Positions 29,504-38,110 of a stretch of DNA of 64,000 nucleotides are shown piece after piece. Source of the stretch: Oceaniovalibus guishaninsula JLT2003 (GTDB taxonomy: Bacteria; Pseudomonadota; Alphaproteobacteria; Rhodobacterales; Rhodobacteraceae); contig NZ_AMGO01000007.1 in NCBI RefSeq assembly GCF_000299575.1, positions 186,001 through 250,000 of the forward strand. Reading direction: 5' to 3'. Position numbers and translations under genes: made by a program. Under the pieces are notes generated by a model. That model saw only the letters and a list, made by a program, of their open reading frames with translations. It searched no databases and was not told where the DNA came from. Each line of letters starts with the position of its first letter. The first letter of the stretch is position 1.

Positions 29504-31375
29504 TCAGCGGACGCGGCGCATGCCGACGACGCGGGCGCGCTTGCGCGGATCGCTGTCGAAAAGCCCGGCCAGTTGCTCGGTCATGGCGCCTGCCAGTTGC
29601 TCGACATCCGTGATCGTGACCGCCCGGTCGTAATAGCGTGTCACGTCGTGGCCGATGCCGATGGCGATCAGTTCGACGGCGCGGCGGCGCTGGACCATGG
29701 CGATGACGTCGCGCAGGTGCTTTTCCAGATAGTTGGCGGGATTGACCGACAGCGTGCTGTCGTCCACCGGCGCCCCGTCCGAGATCACCATCAGGATCCG
29801 ACGCGATTCGGGGCGCGACAGCATCCGCCGATGCGCCCATTCCAGCGCCTCGCCGTCGATATTCTCCTTCAGCAGCCCTTCCTTCATCATCAGGCCCAGA
29901 TTGGGCCGCGCCCGCCGCCACGGCGCGTCGGCGGATTTGTACACGATGTGCCGCAGATCGTTCAGGCGGCCGGGCTGGGCCGGACGCCCCTCGGCCAGCC
30001 AGCGTTCGCGCGACTGGCCGCCCTTCCACGCGCGGGTGGTGAAGCCCAGAATCTCGGTCTTGACCTGACAGCGTTCCAGAGTGCGCGCCAGAATGTCCGC
30101 GCAGATTGCCGCGATGCTGATCGGCCGACCCCGCATGGAGCCGGAATTGTCCAGCAGCAGCGTGACGCAGGTATCGCGAAACTCGGTATCCTTCTCGACC
30201 TTGAAGGACAGCGGTGTGGTGGGCGACACGACGACGCGCGCGAGACGCCCGGCATCGAGGATGCCTTCTTCGCGATCGAATTCCCAGCTTCGGTTCTGCT
30301 TGGCCTGAAGGCGGCGTTGCAACTTGTTGGCCAGACGCCCGACCGCGCCTTTCAGCGGATCGAGTTGCTGGTCCAGATAGGCGCGCAGCCGGTCCAGTTC
30401 GGCAGGCTCGGCCAGATCCTCGGCGCGGATTTCCTCGTCAAAGTCCTGGGTGAAGACCTCGTATCCCGGATCGGCCTCGCTGACGGGCGCGGGCGGCGGG
30501 GGTTGCAGCGGCGCATCCCCTTCGGGCAGTTCGGTTTCCTCGCCCGACTCGCCTTCGGCCATGTCGTCCATCGAAACTTCGGCCTGCGCGGCGTCCTGCG
30601 TCTGGTCCTGGCTGCTCTGGGGTGTCGTCTCGGCTTCCTCGCCCTCGTCCTGATCGCCGCCCTGGTCGGTCTCGTCCTCGGCATCGTCCGGCTGTGCCTG
30701 GTCCTCGTCGTCGGGATCCGCGGCATCGGGGTCGTCGCCAAGCTGGTCGCCGTAACCCAGATCGTCGATCACCTGACGCGCGATGCGGGCGAACGCGGCT
30801 TGATCGTCCAGGCTTTCGCCTAGGTTGGACAGCGTCTGTCCGGCCTGTCCCTCAAACACCTCGCGCCACAGGCGCATCACGTTGTCGGCCCCCTCGGGCA
30901 GCGGCCGCCCGGTGGCGAGCTGGCGGATCATGTAGCCGGCGGCGACCGACAGGGGCGCATCCGCCCGGTCGGTGATCTGCGCATAGCCCTTGCGCGCCGC
31001 GTCGGCGCCGATCCGGGCGTCGATGTTGCCCGCGGTGCCCGGCATGGTGCGCGCGCCCATCGCCTCGCACCGGGCCGTTTCCATCGCGTCGTAAAGGTCG
31101 CGCGCCATCTGCCCCTGCGGCGCGTATCGCGTGTTGGTCGCGTCATCGTGATAGCGTCTGCGCAGCGCGAAACCGTCCGCCGTCCCGCGCGCCAGCAGCA
31201 CCTCGTCCCGCGTGACGCGTCGGCTGATCTGCGGCAGGCGCAGGTTGTCGTTCGACAGTCCCGGCGGATCGACGGAATAGGTGACGCCGAGGTCGGGATC
31301 GTTCGCCAGAACGCGCGTCGCTTCGGCTAGGGCCTTCTTGAACGGGTCGGCTGGATTGTCGGGCTGGCTGGCCAT
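29504..31375 (-). CDS. cobT: Cobaltochelatase subunit CobT
   Basis: A 623-residue subunit of the aerobic cobaltochelatase (CobN-CobS-CobT) that inserts cobalt into hydrogenobyrinic acid a,c-diamide. I use the ATG 31375-31373 ([12 protein letters not shown]). The central region (residues about 210-310) is highly acidic with Gln/Glu/Asp runs, and the C-terminal von Willebrand factor A domain has the MIDAS start [16 protein letters not shown] and [11 protein letters not shown]. Complete. In many relatives it directly follows cobS; here a plus-strand gene (31520-32410) lies between them. Confidence 0.95.
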   Translation of the reverse strand: MASQPDNPADPFKKALAEATRVLANDPDLGVTYSVDPPGLSNDNLRLPQISRRVTRDEVLLARGTADGFALRRRYHDDATNTRYAPQGQMARDLYDAMETARCEAMGARTMPGTAGNIDARIGADAARKGYAQITDRADAPLSVAAGYMIRQLATGRPLPEGADNVMRLWREVFEGQAGQTLSNLGESLDDQAAFARIARQVIDDLGYGDQLGDDPDAADPDDEDQAQPDDAEDETDQGGDQDEGEEAETTPQSSQDQTQDAAQAEVSMDDMAEGESGEETELPEGDAPLQPPPPAPVSEADPGYEVFTQDFDEEIRAEDLAEPAELDRLRAYLDQQLDPLKGAVGRLANKLQRRLQAKQNRSWEFDREEGILDAGRLARVVVSPTTPLSFKVEKDTEFRDTCVTLLLDNSGSMRGRPISIAAICADILARTLERCQVKTEILGFTTRAWKGGQSRERWLAEGRPAQPGRLNDLRHIVYKSADAPWRRARPNLGLMMKEGLLKENIDGEALEWAHRRMLSRPESRRILMVISDGAPVDDSTLSVNPANYLEKHLRDVIAMVQRRRAVELIAIGIGHDVTRYYDRAVTITDVEQLAGAMTEQLAGLFDSDPRKRARVVGMRRVR

Positions 31376-31519
31376 GGTCGATCCTGTCTGCACTCGCGAT
31401 CTGTCAATCACAGCGGCGAACCCGCGTCGAGGGTCCGGCATCGGACGGCTGTGCGGGGAACAAAACCCGCCCCCCATTGCATTGACATGTGACTTTCAAC
31501 TCTGAGGGAGGATGAAACC

Positions 31520-32410
31520 ATGACATCGTTCAACATCAAGGCCCCCGCAACCCTTGCGGCCTCCATTCTGGCGCTTGCGCTGGCTTTGCCCGCCGCGGCG
31601 CAGACCACGTCCGACGGAAGCGATAGCGGCGGTTCCAGCGCCACCAGCGGCAGCAGTACGACGACCGACAGCGCCCCGACCGGCAGCACGACAACCGGCG
31701 CCACCACGACCGTCGGCGGATCGGCTTCCGACAGCGGCGGATCCTCGCAGACCGACGCGGCTTCTTCGGATGGCGGCACGGGAACGGGCGGGTCCGGCAG
31801 CCCGTCTTCGGCAACTGCCGGCGGCTCGTCATCGACTTCCGGCGGGGCACCCTCGGGGAATGGCACCGCCGACAGCCAGAACACGGGCCGCAGCGATACG
31901 GCAGCAACCGGCATGGCATCGGACGCCATGCAGAACGACACGATGTCGAATGACACCATGCAGGGCTATTCCGATCCCGGTCAGGATATGACCCGTGATC
32001 AGCAAAGGGCCCGCCAGCAACAGGCGATGGCCTTCGAGATGGAGTTGGAGCGGTTCGGGCAGGACGTCTATGAACGTGCCTTCCGCCAAGGTTATCTCCG
32101 GGGTGTCGCGGATGCGCGCCGTTCCATGATGCAACAGCAGATGCAGCAGGATCAGGAGCGTCAGATGCGCGGCGATCGTGGTCAACGCAACAACATGCGC
32201 CAGCAGTTGCGCGATCAGATGCAGCAGCCCCAGCAGCACGGCCAGATGATGCAAGGACAGCAGCAGGGCCAGATGCAACAGGGCAATCCGCCCATCAGCG
32301 GCGAAGTGGCGGCGCGCCCCGGTGGGTCCATCATTGTGTTGCCGGAAGGCGTCGACCCGCAGGCCTTCATCGACCGGCTGATGCGCGACCAGCAGAACCA
32401 GTCGAACTGA
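31520..32410 (+). CDS. Secreted low-complexity protein, Ser/Thr/Gly- then Gln/Met-rich
   Basis: A 296-residue protein with a strong ribosome site (GGGAGG) and a signal peptide (residues 1-27, ending PAAAQ). Residues about 28-150 are almost only Ser, Thr, Gly, Ala and Asp. Residues about 155-205 form a helical segment (MAFEMELERFGQDVYERAFR, then QGYLRGVADARRSMM). Residues about 205-260 are rich in Gln, Met and Arg (QQQMQQDQE-like). The last 35 residues (GEVAARPGGSIIVLPEGVDP) look folded. No family recognised. It lies between cobS and cobT on the opposite strand, closed by a terminator at 32429. Possibly an envelope or surface protein with a disordered linker. Confidence 0.75.
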   Translation: MTSFNIKAPATLAASILALALALPAAAQTTSDGSDSGGSSATSGSSTTTDSAPTGSTTTGATTTVGGSASDSGGSSQTDAASSDGGTGTGGSGSPSSATAGGSSSTSGGAPSGNGTADSQNTGRSDTAATGMASDAMQNDTMSNDTMQGYSDPGQDMTRDQQRARQQQAMAFEMELERFGQDVYERAFRQGYLRGVADARRSMMQQQMQQDQERQMRGDRGQRNNMRQQLRDQMQQPQQHGQMMQGQQQGQMQQGNPPISGEVAARPGGSIIVLPEGVDPQAFIDRLMRDQQNQSN

Positions 32411-32428
32411 CGTTGCGAGATTTGAAAA

Positions 32429-32452
32429 AGGGCGGCTCAAGCGGGCCGCCCT
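32429..32452. terminator. Bidirectional terminator
   Basis: AGGGCGGC / GCCGCCCT stem (32429-32436 and 32445-32452) with an eight-base loop, flanked by AAAAA on the left and TAATTT on the right. It lies between the convergent ends of the low-complexity gene (32410) and cobS (32465), so it can work in both directions. Confidence 0.8.
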
Positions 32453-32464
32453 AATTTCATTTGC

Positions 32465-33451
32465 CTACCCCAGGCTGAGGCTGGCGGCGCTTTCCGGCAA
32501 TTCCTCGTCGAAACAGCGCTGATAGAATTCGGCCACCGTCTCGCGCTCCAACTCGTCGCATTTGTTGAGGAACGTCAGGCGGAACGCATAGCCGACATCG
32601 CCGAAGATGTTGGCGTTCTGCGCCCAGGAAATGACCGTGCGCGGCGACATGACGGTCGAAAGGTCGCCGTTCATGAAGGCCGTGCGCGTCAGGTCGGCGA
32701 CCGTCACCATCTGTCCGACGATCCGCCGACCCTTGTCGGTGTCGTAACCCGGTACCTTGGCCAGCACGATCTCGGCCTCGGCGTCGTGAGGCAGATAATT
32801 CAGCGTGGCCACAAGGCTCCACCGATCCATCTGCCCCTGATTGATCTGCTGCGTGCCGTGATAAAGGCCGGTCGTATCGCCCAGACCGACGGTGTTCGAC
32901 GTGGCGAACAGCCGGAAATAAGGATTGGGATGGATCACCTCGTTCTGGTCCAGCAGCGTCAGCTTGCCGTCCACCTCCAGCACGCGCTGGATGACGAACA
33001 TCACGTCCGCCCGGCCCGCATCGTATTCGTCGAAAACGATGGCGGTCGGGTTGCGCAGTGCCCAAGGCAGAATGCCTTCCTGGAATTCCGTCACCTGAAC
33101 GCCGTTCTTCAGCTTGATCGCGTCCTTGCCGATCAGGTCGATCCGGCTGATATGGCTGTCCAGGTTCACGCGCACGCATGGCCAGTTCAATCGCGCGGCC
33201 ACCTGTTCGATGTGGGTCGACTTGCCGGTGCCGTGATAACCCTGGATCATCACGCGGCGATTATACTGAAACCCGGCGAGAATCGCCATCGTCGTGTCGC
33301 GGTCGAAGCGATAGGTCGTGTCGATTTCGGGCACGCGGTCGGTGCGCCTGGAAAAGCCGCTGACCTTCATATCGGTGTCGATGCCGAAGACATCGCGGAC
33401 GGCGATCTCCCTTGTCGGTTTGGCGTCGATGTCGATTGTGCCGTCGGCCAT
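32465..33451 (-). CDS. cobS: Cobaltochelatase subunit CobS
   Basis: A 328-residue AAA+ ATPase of the CobNST cobaltochelatase. Start ATG 33451-33449 ([16 protein letters not shown]), rather than the longer frame that reaches towards msrB. Walker [10 protein letters not shown], Walker [12 protein letters not shown], sensor 1 [11 protein letters not shown], arginine-finger region and the C-terminal helical lid follow. Works with CobT and CobN to load cobalt. Its stop faces a terminator, so cobT must have its own promoter in 31376-31519. Confidence 0.96.
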   Translation of the reverse strand: MADGTIDIDAKPTREIAVRDVFGIDTDMKVSGFSRRTDRVPEIDTTYRFDRDTTMAILAGFQYNRRVMIQGYHGTGKSTHIEQVAARLNWPCVRVNLDSHISRIDLIGKDAIKLKNGVQVTEFQEGILPWALRNPTAIVFDEYDAGRADVMFVIQRVLEVDGKLTLLDQNEVIHPNPYFRLFATSNTVGLGDTTGLYHGTQQINQGQMDRWSLVATLNYLPHDAEAEIVLAKVPGYDTDKGRRIVGQMVTVADLTRTAFMNGDLSTVMSPRTVISWAQNANIFGDVGYAFRLTFLNKCDELERETVAEFYQRCFDEELPESAASLSLG

Positions 33452-33613
33452 GAAATCCCTCCGTCGCGCGAAAAGCAGCCGGGTCGCGGCCCCGCTGCGC
33501 GTGGTGCAACATATCGCCGGGGTCTGCAAGTTAAAGGGCCAGAGGACGTGGCAACCCCTGCCTCTCAACCTTCACGTCTGTGCGAGCGGACTGCGTTGGG
33601 CGGCTAGTGCTGC

Positions 33614-33619
33614 TATAAT
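33614..33619 (+). promoter_or_regulatory. Candidate -10 element for msrB
   Basis: A perfect TATAAT at 33614, 26 bases upstream of the msrB start, in a high-GC setting. No good -35 sits 17 bases before it, so the promoter may need an activator. Confidence 0.35.
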
Positions 33620-33645
33620 GAGGCATCAGACATGAAAGGCTTGCC

Positions 33646-34110
33646 ATGAAACGACGCACCTTCCTTGCCGCGGCCCTGTCGACCGCCGCGCTGCCGACCA
33701 TCTTGCGCGCCGACGCCTTCGAGGTGACGCGGACCCAGGCCGAGTGGCGCGCGATGCTGTCCGACCTGGAATACAAGGTTATGCGCGAGATGGGAACGGA
33801 GCGCGCTTTTACGTCGCCGCTGAACGATGTGAAGGAAGCCGGGGTGTTCAACTGCAAAGGTTGCGACCGCCCGCTCTATTCGTCCGAGGCGAAGTTCGAC
33901 AGCGGGACGGGTTGGCCCTCGTTCACCGCCGCGCTGCCCGGTGCCGTCGGGACCAAGCCGGACCGTGGCCTGTTCATGACGCGAACCGAAGTCCACTGTG
34001 CGCGATGCGGGTCGCATCTGGGGCATGTCTTCGACGACGGCCCGGCCCCTACGGGCAAGCGGCATTGCATCAATGGTGTCAGTCTGACCTTCACGCCGGT
34101 GGCAGCCTGA
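33646..34110 (+). CDS. msrB: Exported peptide-methionine (R)-S-oxide reductase
   Basis: A 154-residue MsrB with an N-terminal twin-arginine-like signal (MKRRTFLAAALSTAALPTIL), so it probably acts in the periplasm. Zinc site: two CxxC pairs (NCKGC and HCARC). Substrate region: DSGTGWPSF. Catalytic cysteine in RHCINGVSLTF. The recycling partner would have to be a periplasmic thioredoxin-like protein. It is transcribed divergently from cobS and ends 22 bases before the convergent PfkB kinase gene. Confidence 0.93.
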   Translation: MKRRTFLAAALSTAALPTILRADAFEVTRTQAEWRAMLSDLEYKVMREMGTERAFTSPLNDVKEAGVFNCKGCDRPLYSSEAKFDSGTGWPSFTAALPGAVGTKPDRGLFMTRTEVHCARCGSHLGHVFDDGPAPTGKRHCINGVSLTFTPVAA

Positions 34111-34132
34111 CGTATCGCCAGCGTATTGCGGG

Positions 34133-35050
34133 TTATGCAAGCTCGTTTCGTCGGGGCGGGTTCGCTCCGGCGCGCGCGACTGTCACTGCTGCTGCGCGCA
34201 CCCCAAGGTCGAGCGCCGCGGCAACCGTGTCACGGTCAAGGTCCGTCAGCCCGCCATCCGTCAGCCGTCCGCCACCATCCAGTGCGGCCAGTATCCCGGC
34301 GTTGAACGTGTCGCCCGCGCCGACCGTATCCACCACCGTGGCACGGCGCGAGGGCATGAAGACGCTGTCCCGCCCGAAATAACCAATTGCACCCTTCGCA
34401 CCTTGGGTGATGCAGACCAGCCGAGGCCCGCGATCAAGCAATTTGCGCGCCAGCACGTCCTGATCGCCCGCGCCTTCCAGCCAATGCAGATCCTCGTCGC
34501 TCAGCTTGACGATGGCGGCCTGGCGCAACATGCGGTCCAGCCGGGCGCGATAGGCGGCTTCGTCGCGGATGAAACCGGGGCGGATGTTCGGATCCAGCAT
34601 TACCGGCACACCGTCTAGGCGGTCGCAAAGCGTCGCGTAAGCCGTGGCGCAGGGTTCGACCGCCAGCGAGATGCCGCCAAAAAACGCGGCCCTTACCCCC
34701 GAGAGATCCGGCAGGTCGCCACTGTCCAGCATCCGGCCGGCGGTATTCTCGTCATAGAAGAGATAGGCTGCGTGGCCCTCGCGCAGCGTGACGAAGGCGA
34801 GGGTGGTGGGCCGGTCGGACAAAGCGGCGCGCGTCGTGTCGATGCCGTCCCGCGCCAGCGCGTCGGTCAGCATGCGCCCGAACAGATCGGTGGACAGGCC
34901 GGAAAAGAACCCGGTCCGTGCCCCCAGCCGTGCCAGCGCGATTGCCGTGTTGAAAACGGATCCGCCCGGATGGGGCGCGAAGGCATCGCCGCCACCCTCG
35001 GCCCGCCGGGGCAGCATGTCGATCAGCGCTTCGCCGCAGCACAGGATCAT
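34133..35050 (-). CDS. PfkB-family carbohydrate kinase (fructokinase-like)
   Basis: A 305-residue ribokinase-fold sugar kinase. N-terminal signature HPGGSVFNTAIALARLG, C-terminal PfkB signature DTVGAGDTFNAGILAAL with the catalytic Asp in GAGDTF. GEALIDMLPR at the start is typical of fructokinases. It is encoded nine bases after the zinc-ribbon gene, so it is the last gene of the long minus-strand run; whether it belongs functionally is unknown. Specificity (fructose versus other sugars) is inferred. Confidence 0.9.
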   Translation of the reverse strand: MILCCGEALIDMLPRRAEGGGDAFAPHPGGSVFNTAIALARLGARTGFFSGLSTDLFGRMLTDALARDGIDTTRAALSDRPTTLAFVTLREGHAAYLFYDENTAGRMLDSGDLPDLSGVRAAFFGGISLAVEPCATAYATLCDRLDGVPVMLDPNIRPGFIRDEAAYRARLDRMLRQAAIVKLSDEDLHWLEGAGDQDVLARKLLDRGPRLVCITQGAKGAIGYFGRDSVFMPSRRATVVDTVGAGDTFNAGILAALDGGGRLTDGGLTDLDRDTVAAALDLGVRAAAVTVARAGANPPRRNELA

Positions 35051-35059
35051 CTCGGTCCC

Positions 35060-36145
35060 CTAACCGTTCATGGCATAGACATAGCCGACAATCGCCGCGA
35101 GGATCAGCCCCGCAACGACCGCCAGCGCGATTTTCCACGTGGAATAGGGACGCTCGCCCTGGACGCGCCCGGTCTGGCCGTTGACGACGAAACGGAAGCT
35201 TTGCCCGCGATACTTGTAAGCGGCGACCCAGACCGGCAGCAGGATGTGCTTGAAGGTCACGTCGCGGATGTCGGTGTCGATGGACGTTATGCGTTGCTGA
35301 TCGCCGCCGATATCGAAGCGCACGTCGCGGGCGATCTGGGCGTCCATCCGTCGACGCGCCTCGGCAAATCCGTCGCGCAGGTCCACCTGATATCCCTCGG
35401 CGCCGAACCCCGACAGCCATTCGGGCGCATAGGGGCGCAGGTCGGACAGATCCCAGGGCTCCAGCCCGTCGGTCAGGCCCTTGGGCAGGGTATTGGCGGC
35501 AAGCACCAGCACATCGTCGAAAAACCGCGCGACCCGGCCCGCCACCGGCGTCCAGCGGACCTTGGCGACCTGCACGTTCGTCGCCTTGCCGTCGCGGATG
35601 ACGCGCTGGGTGACGTAATAGATCGTGCCACGCTGGCCGCGATAGGACGATCGGGTCGCCGCGTCGAAGGTCCAGTAGGGCACATAGACGCCCTGCATGC
35701 GCCGTCCCTTGCGCGCATAAGCCTGCAACCCGCCCGGCGCGAACCACAACCGGCCCAGCCAGTCGGTCATGGCCCGGCGCGCCGCGGCCTCGTCCAGCGC
35801 GAAGGGCAGCAGGCCGCGCGGCTTGATCTGCCGCAACTCGCCCGTGCCTGCGACGAACGGCGTGGCGCAGAAAGGACAATTTCCGGCATGGACCGCTTCG
35901 GTCAGACGCAGATCGGCGCCGCAATTGGGACAGTGACTGATGCGGACCGCCTCGGTCTCGGCCAGGGGCAGGGCAGATAACAGCGCCGCCTGAAAATCGA
36001 GCTCGCGGATGGCGGCAGGGGCCGGCGGTGTGGCGATGGCGGTATGTTTGCCGCAATGGTCGCACACCATGTCGCCGCTTGCGGGATCGAACCGCATCTC
36101 GGACCCGCAGGCATCGCAGGGAAAGCGCCGGTCGGCCCCTGTCAT
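35060..36145 (-). CDS. Double zinc-ribbon protein with C-terminal membrane anchor (YdjG-like)
   Basis: A 361-residue protein from the ATG 36145-36143. Two CxxC...CxxC zinc ribbons are visible: Cys10/13/28/31 and Cys72/75/90/93. A middle domain follows (YVPYWTFDAATRSSYRGQRG, TIYYVTQ, VKVRWTP-like VAKVRWTPVAGRV), and one transmembrane helix at about 336-358 ends the protein, so the ribbons face the cytoplasm. Relatives are often misnamed PriA or helicase; no such motif exists. It pairs with the SPFH gene three genes upstream, like YdjG with YdjI in Bacillus. Start overlaps the 108-aa gene (ATGA). Confidence 0.85.
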   Translation of the reverse strand: MTGADRRFPCDACGSEMRFDPASGDMVCDHCGKHTAIATPPAPAAIRELDFQAALLSALPLAETEAVRISHCPNCGADLRLTEAVHAGNCPFCATPFVAGTGELRQIKPRGLLPFALDEAAARRAMTDWLGRLWFAPGGLQAYARKGRRMQGVYVPYWTFDAATRSSYRGQRGTIYYVTQRVIRDGKATNVQVAKVRWTPVAGRVARFFDDVLVLAANTLPKGLTDGLEPWDLSDLRPYAPEWLSGFGAEGYQVDLRDGFAEARRRMDAQIARDVRFDIGGDQQRITSIDTDIRDVTFKHILLPVWVAAYKYRGQSFRFVVNGQTGRVQGERPYSTWKIALAVVAGLILAAIVGYVYAMNG

Positions 36146-36468
36146 CCCTTGTTCCGCATCCGGGCGACGCGACGGTCTTCCAGCAACTCCATCGCGCGGC
36201 CGTGCCAGAAACGGCGGTCGATATGCCCCGCCGACATGCCGCCGAACGGCACATAGGCCGCGACCACGATCGGCCCGTCGCCGTTCCAGGCGTGCCCAGT
36301 CAAATCCTCGAACCCCGCGCGCAAGGCTTGGCGCAGGCTGGCGGCATCCGGGGGGATCGGGACGTCCGCGAACCTGCGCGCCAGATCGGTCCAAAGATGC
36401 ATGTCGCCGCGCAGCCCGTAGGCCGCCGGACCCGGATCGAAGAGATCGCCCAGCATGGTGCCGTTCAC
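36142..36468 (-). CDS. 108-aa hypothetical protein of the SPFH/TelA operon
   Basis: A 108-residue soluble protein. Its GTG start overlaps the stop of the membrane-protein gene (GTGA) and its stop overlaps the zinc-ribbon start (ATGA), so all three are translationally coupled. The sequence contains a region rich in Trp/His/Arg (MHLWTDLARRF, HIDRRFWHGRAMELLEDRR). No family recognised and no signal peptide. The coupling is the main evidence that it is a real gene and part of the same complex. Confidence 0.7.
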   Translation of the reverse strand: MNGTMLGDLFDPGPAAYGLRGDMHLWTDLARRFADVPIPPDAASLRQALRAGFEDLTGHAWNGDGPIVVAAYVPFGGMSAGHIDRRFWHGRAMELLEDRRVARMRNKG

Positions 36469-36941
36469 AGCCAGCGATGCATCGCGCGCGGCAGCATGGC
36501 GCGCAGCGCGCCGTCATGCAGTGCGACGTGACGCCAGACGTGAAAGCCGCCATGCACGATGACGGCGGCCAGCAACGTCAGACCCATGCCGCGCGTCACA
36601 CCCGTCGCAGGACCGGGATCGGCGCGCAACACGATGACCGCCGCGACGGCCAGCAGCCCGATCAACGCGGCATGGAGCGGAACGAAGGCCCGCCGAACCC
36701 AGCCGGACAGCTTGGGACCGGGGCGCGCGGAAATGCCCAGCGTCAGCGCCGCGATCCCCCAAAGGATCGCCACGGCGACAACGCCCCAGCGCGTGACCGG
36801 GTTGATGCCCACCAGCAAGACGGCAAGCACCAGCGCAAGCGCGCCCCAGTGCAGCAGCTTGAGCGTCGGACGCCAGAGACGCGCAACGACGGCGACAGGG
36901 GCGGCCGGCGACGTGCCGCGGTCGCGCATGTGCCGGGGCAT
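36465..36941 (-). CDS. Four-helix membrane protein (cytochrome b561-like?)
   Basis: A 158-residue protein starting at the ATG 36941-36939, two bases after the SPFH stop. Hydrophobic helices: LLHWGALALVLAVLLVGINP; VVAVAILWGIAALTLGI; FVPLHAALIGLLAVAAVIVL; MGLTLLAAVIVHGGFHVW. Histidines in helix 1 (LLHWG), helix 3 (PLHAAL) and helix 4 (VHGGFHVWRHV) could ligate heme as in cytochrome b561, but only family-level resemblance can be claimed. In the YdjGHI model it would fill the place of the second membrane partner. Confidence 0.65.
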   Translation of the reverse strand: MPRHMRDRGTSPAAPVAVVARLWRPTLKLLHWGALALVLAVLLVGINPVTRWGVVAVAILWGIAALTLGISARPGPKLSGWVRRAFVPLHAALIGLLAVAAVIVLRADPGPATGVTRGMGLTLLAAVIVHGGFHVWRHVALHDGALRAMLPRAMHRWL

Positions 36942-36943
36942 CG

Positions 36944-38047
36944 TCAATCCCCCTGCCGCGGGGCGGGCGGCGGCGGCGGCATGACGGTAAAGAGCCGCCC
37001 CAGATCCGTCTCGTCCGCGCGCATCCAGCCGTCCTGCCCGGCGGTCCAGACCAGCGTTTCGCGGGCAAGACCGCCCTCGGCCGCCATGCGCCCCAGTCGC
37101 GCCATGCTGAAAGGCCCCTGCGTCGCGCCGTTCTCGGCGATGTGCCAGACCCGTTCGACGGGTGGCAGGGGCGGCGGCGCAGGCTGCACGGGGCGCGGGC
37201 CCCACGGCCCCATCTGCTGCGCCATCGCCATGCCGATCCCGGCACCCAGGCCCGTGCCCATTGCCGACCCTGCGCCGCTGCCCGGCTGGCCCAGCGCCTC
37301 GGCCGTCTGGAAGCGCGCATAGCGGTCCAGATCGCCCGCGACGCCCATTCCGGTGCGGCGGTCCATCACGGCCTCGACCGCGGCGGGCAGGCTGATGTTC
37401 TCGACGTAAAGCTCGGGGATGGTGACGCCGTATTCGGTCATCGTCGCGGCGATCCGCTCGGCCACCAGTTTGCCCAGATCGGCGGTGTTGGCGGCCATGT
37501 CCATCACCGGAATGCCGGACGATGCGATGACGCGGCTGAATTCCTGCACGATGATGTTGCGAAGCTGATAGGTGATTTCGTCCGACGTGAACTCGCCGTC
37601 GGTGCCGACGATCTCGGTCAGGAAGCGGGCCGGATCGGTCACTTTCAGCGCATAGGTGCCGAAGGCGCGCACGCGCGTCGGTCCGAATTCGGGGTCGCGC
37701 AGGATGACGGGGTTGCGCGTGCCCCATTTGAGGTTGGTGAACCGGTTGGTCGAGACGAAGTAAATCTCGGACTTGAAGGGCGAGCGAAACCCGTGATCCC
37801 AGTGTTGAAGCGACGTCATCACCGGCATGTTGTTGGTTTCGAGAAGATAAAGACCGGGCATGAATACGTCGGCCAACTGCCCCTCGTGGATGAAGACGGC
37901 CGCCTGACCTTCGCGCACGGTCAGCTTGGCGCCGTACTTGATTTCGTGACCCTGCCTTTCGAACCGCCAGACCAGCGTGTCGCGGGTGTCGTCCGTCCAT
38001 TCGATGACGTCTATGAACTGGCCGGACAGGAAGTCGAAAATGGACAT
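36944..38047 (-). CDS. SPFH-domain protein with C-terminal GYF-like domain (YdjI-like)
   Basis: A 367-residue protein with AAGGAGG upstream. The SPFH core (residues about 25-245: GAKLTVREGQAAVFIHEGQL, MPGLYLLETNNMPV, FGTYALKVTDPARFLTEIVG, YGVTIPELYVENIS) is of the virion-core-like type found in B. subtilis YdjI. A Gly/Ala/Pro-rich linker (about 255-297) leads to a GYF_2-like domain (about 300-355: VWHIAENGATQGPFSMARLG, then WTAGQDGW), which often binds peptides. No transmembrane segment, so it is likely recruited to the membrane by the zinc-ribbon protein. Central gene of the operon. Confidence 0.9.
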   Translation of the reverse strand: MSIFDFLSGQFIDVIEWTDDTRDTLVWRFERQGHEIKYGAKLTVREGQAAVFIHEGQLADVFMPGLYLLETNNMPVMTSLQHWDHGFRSPFKSEIYFVSTNRFTNLKWGTRNPVILRDPEFGPTRVRAFGTYALKVTDPARFLTEIVGTDGEFTSDEITYQLRNIIVQEFSRVIASSGIPVMDMAANTADLGKLVAERIAATMTEYGVTIPELYVENISLPAAVEAVMDRRTGMGVAGDLDRYARFQTAEALGQPGSGAGSAMGTGLGAGIGMAMAQQMGPWGPRPVQPAPPPLPPVERVWHIAENGATQGPFSMARLGRMAAEGGLARETLVWTAGQDGWMRADETDLGRLFTVMPPPPPAPRQGD

Positions 38048-38110
38048 GGACGTGCCTCCTTTCAGGCGGGCGGGACAACGTTGAGCGGGCCGGCGCGGCC
38101 GGCGCGCCGT

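Noticed and set aside
27422-30823. A 1133-codon plus-strand open frame
   Set aside because: Antisense to pepP and cobT, whose active-site motifs are complete; composition is that of a shadow frame.
31457-31482. A third GGAAC-type ECF promoter before the low-complexity gene
   Set aside because: GGGAAC is present, but the CATT that follows is at spacing 18 and deviates from CGTT.
33452-33645. A cobalamin riboswitch upstream of cobS
   Set aside because: No B12-box (GCCACTG-like) or long structured leader was recognised in the divergent gap to msrB.
35060-36145. Primosomal helicase PriA annotation often given to relatives
   Set aside because: No helicase motifs; only two zinc ribbons, a beta-rich middle domain and a C-terminal membrane helix.
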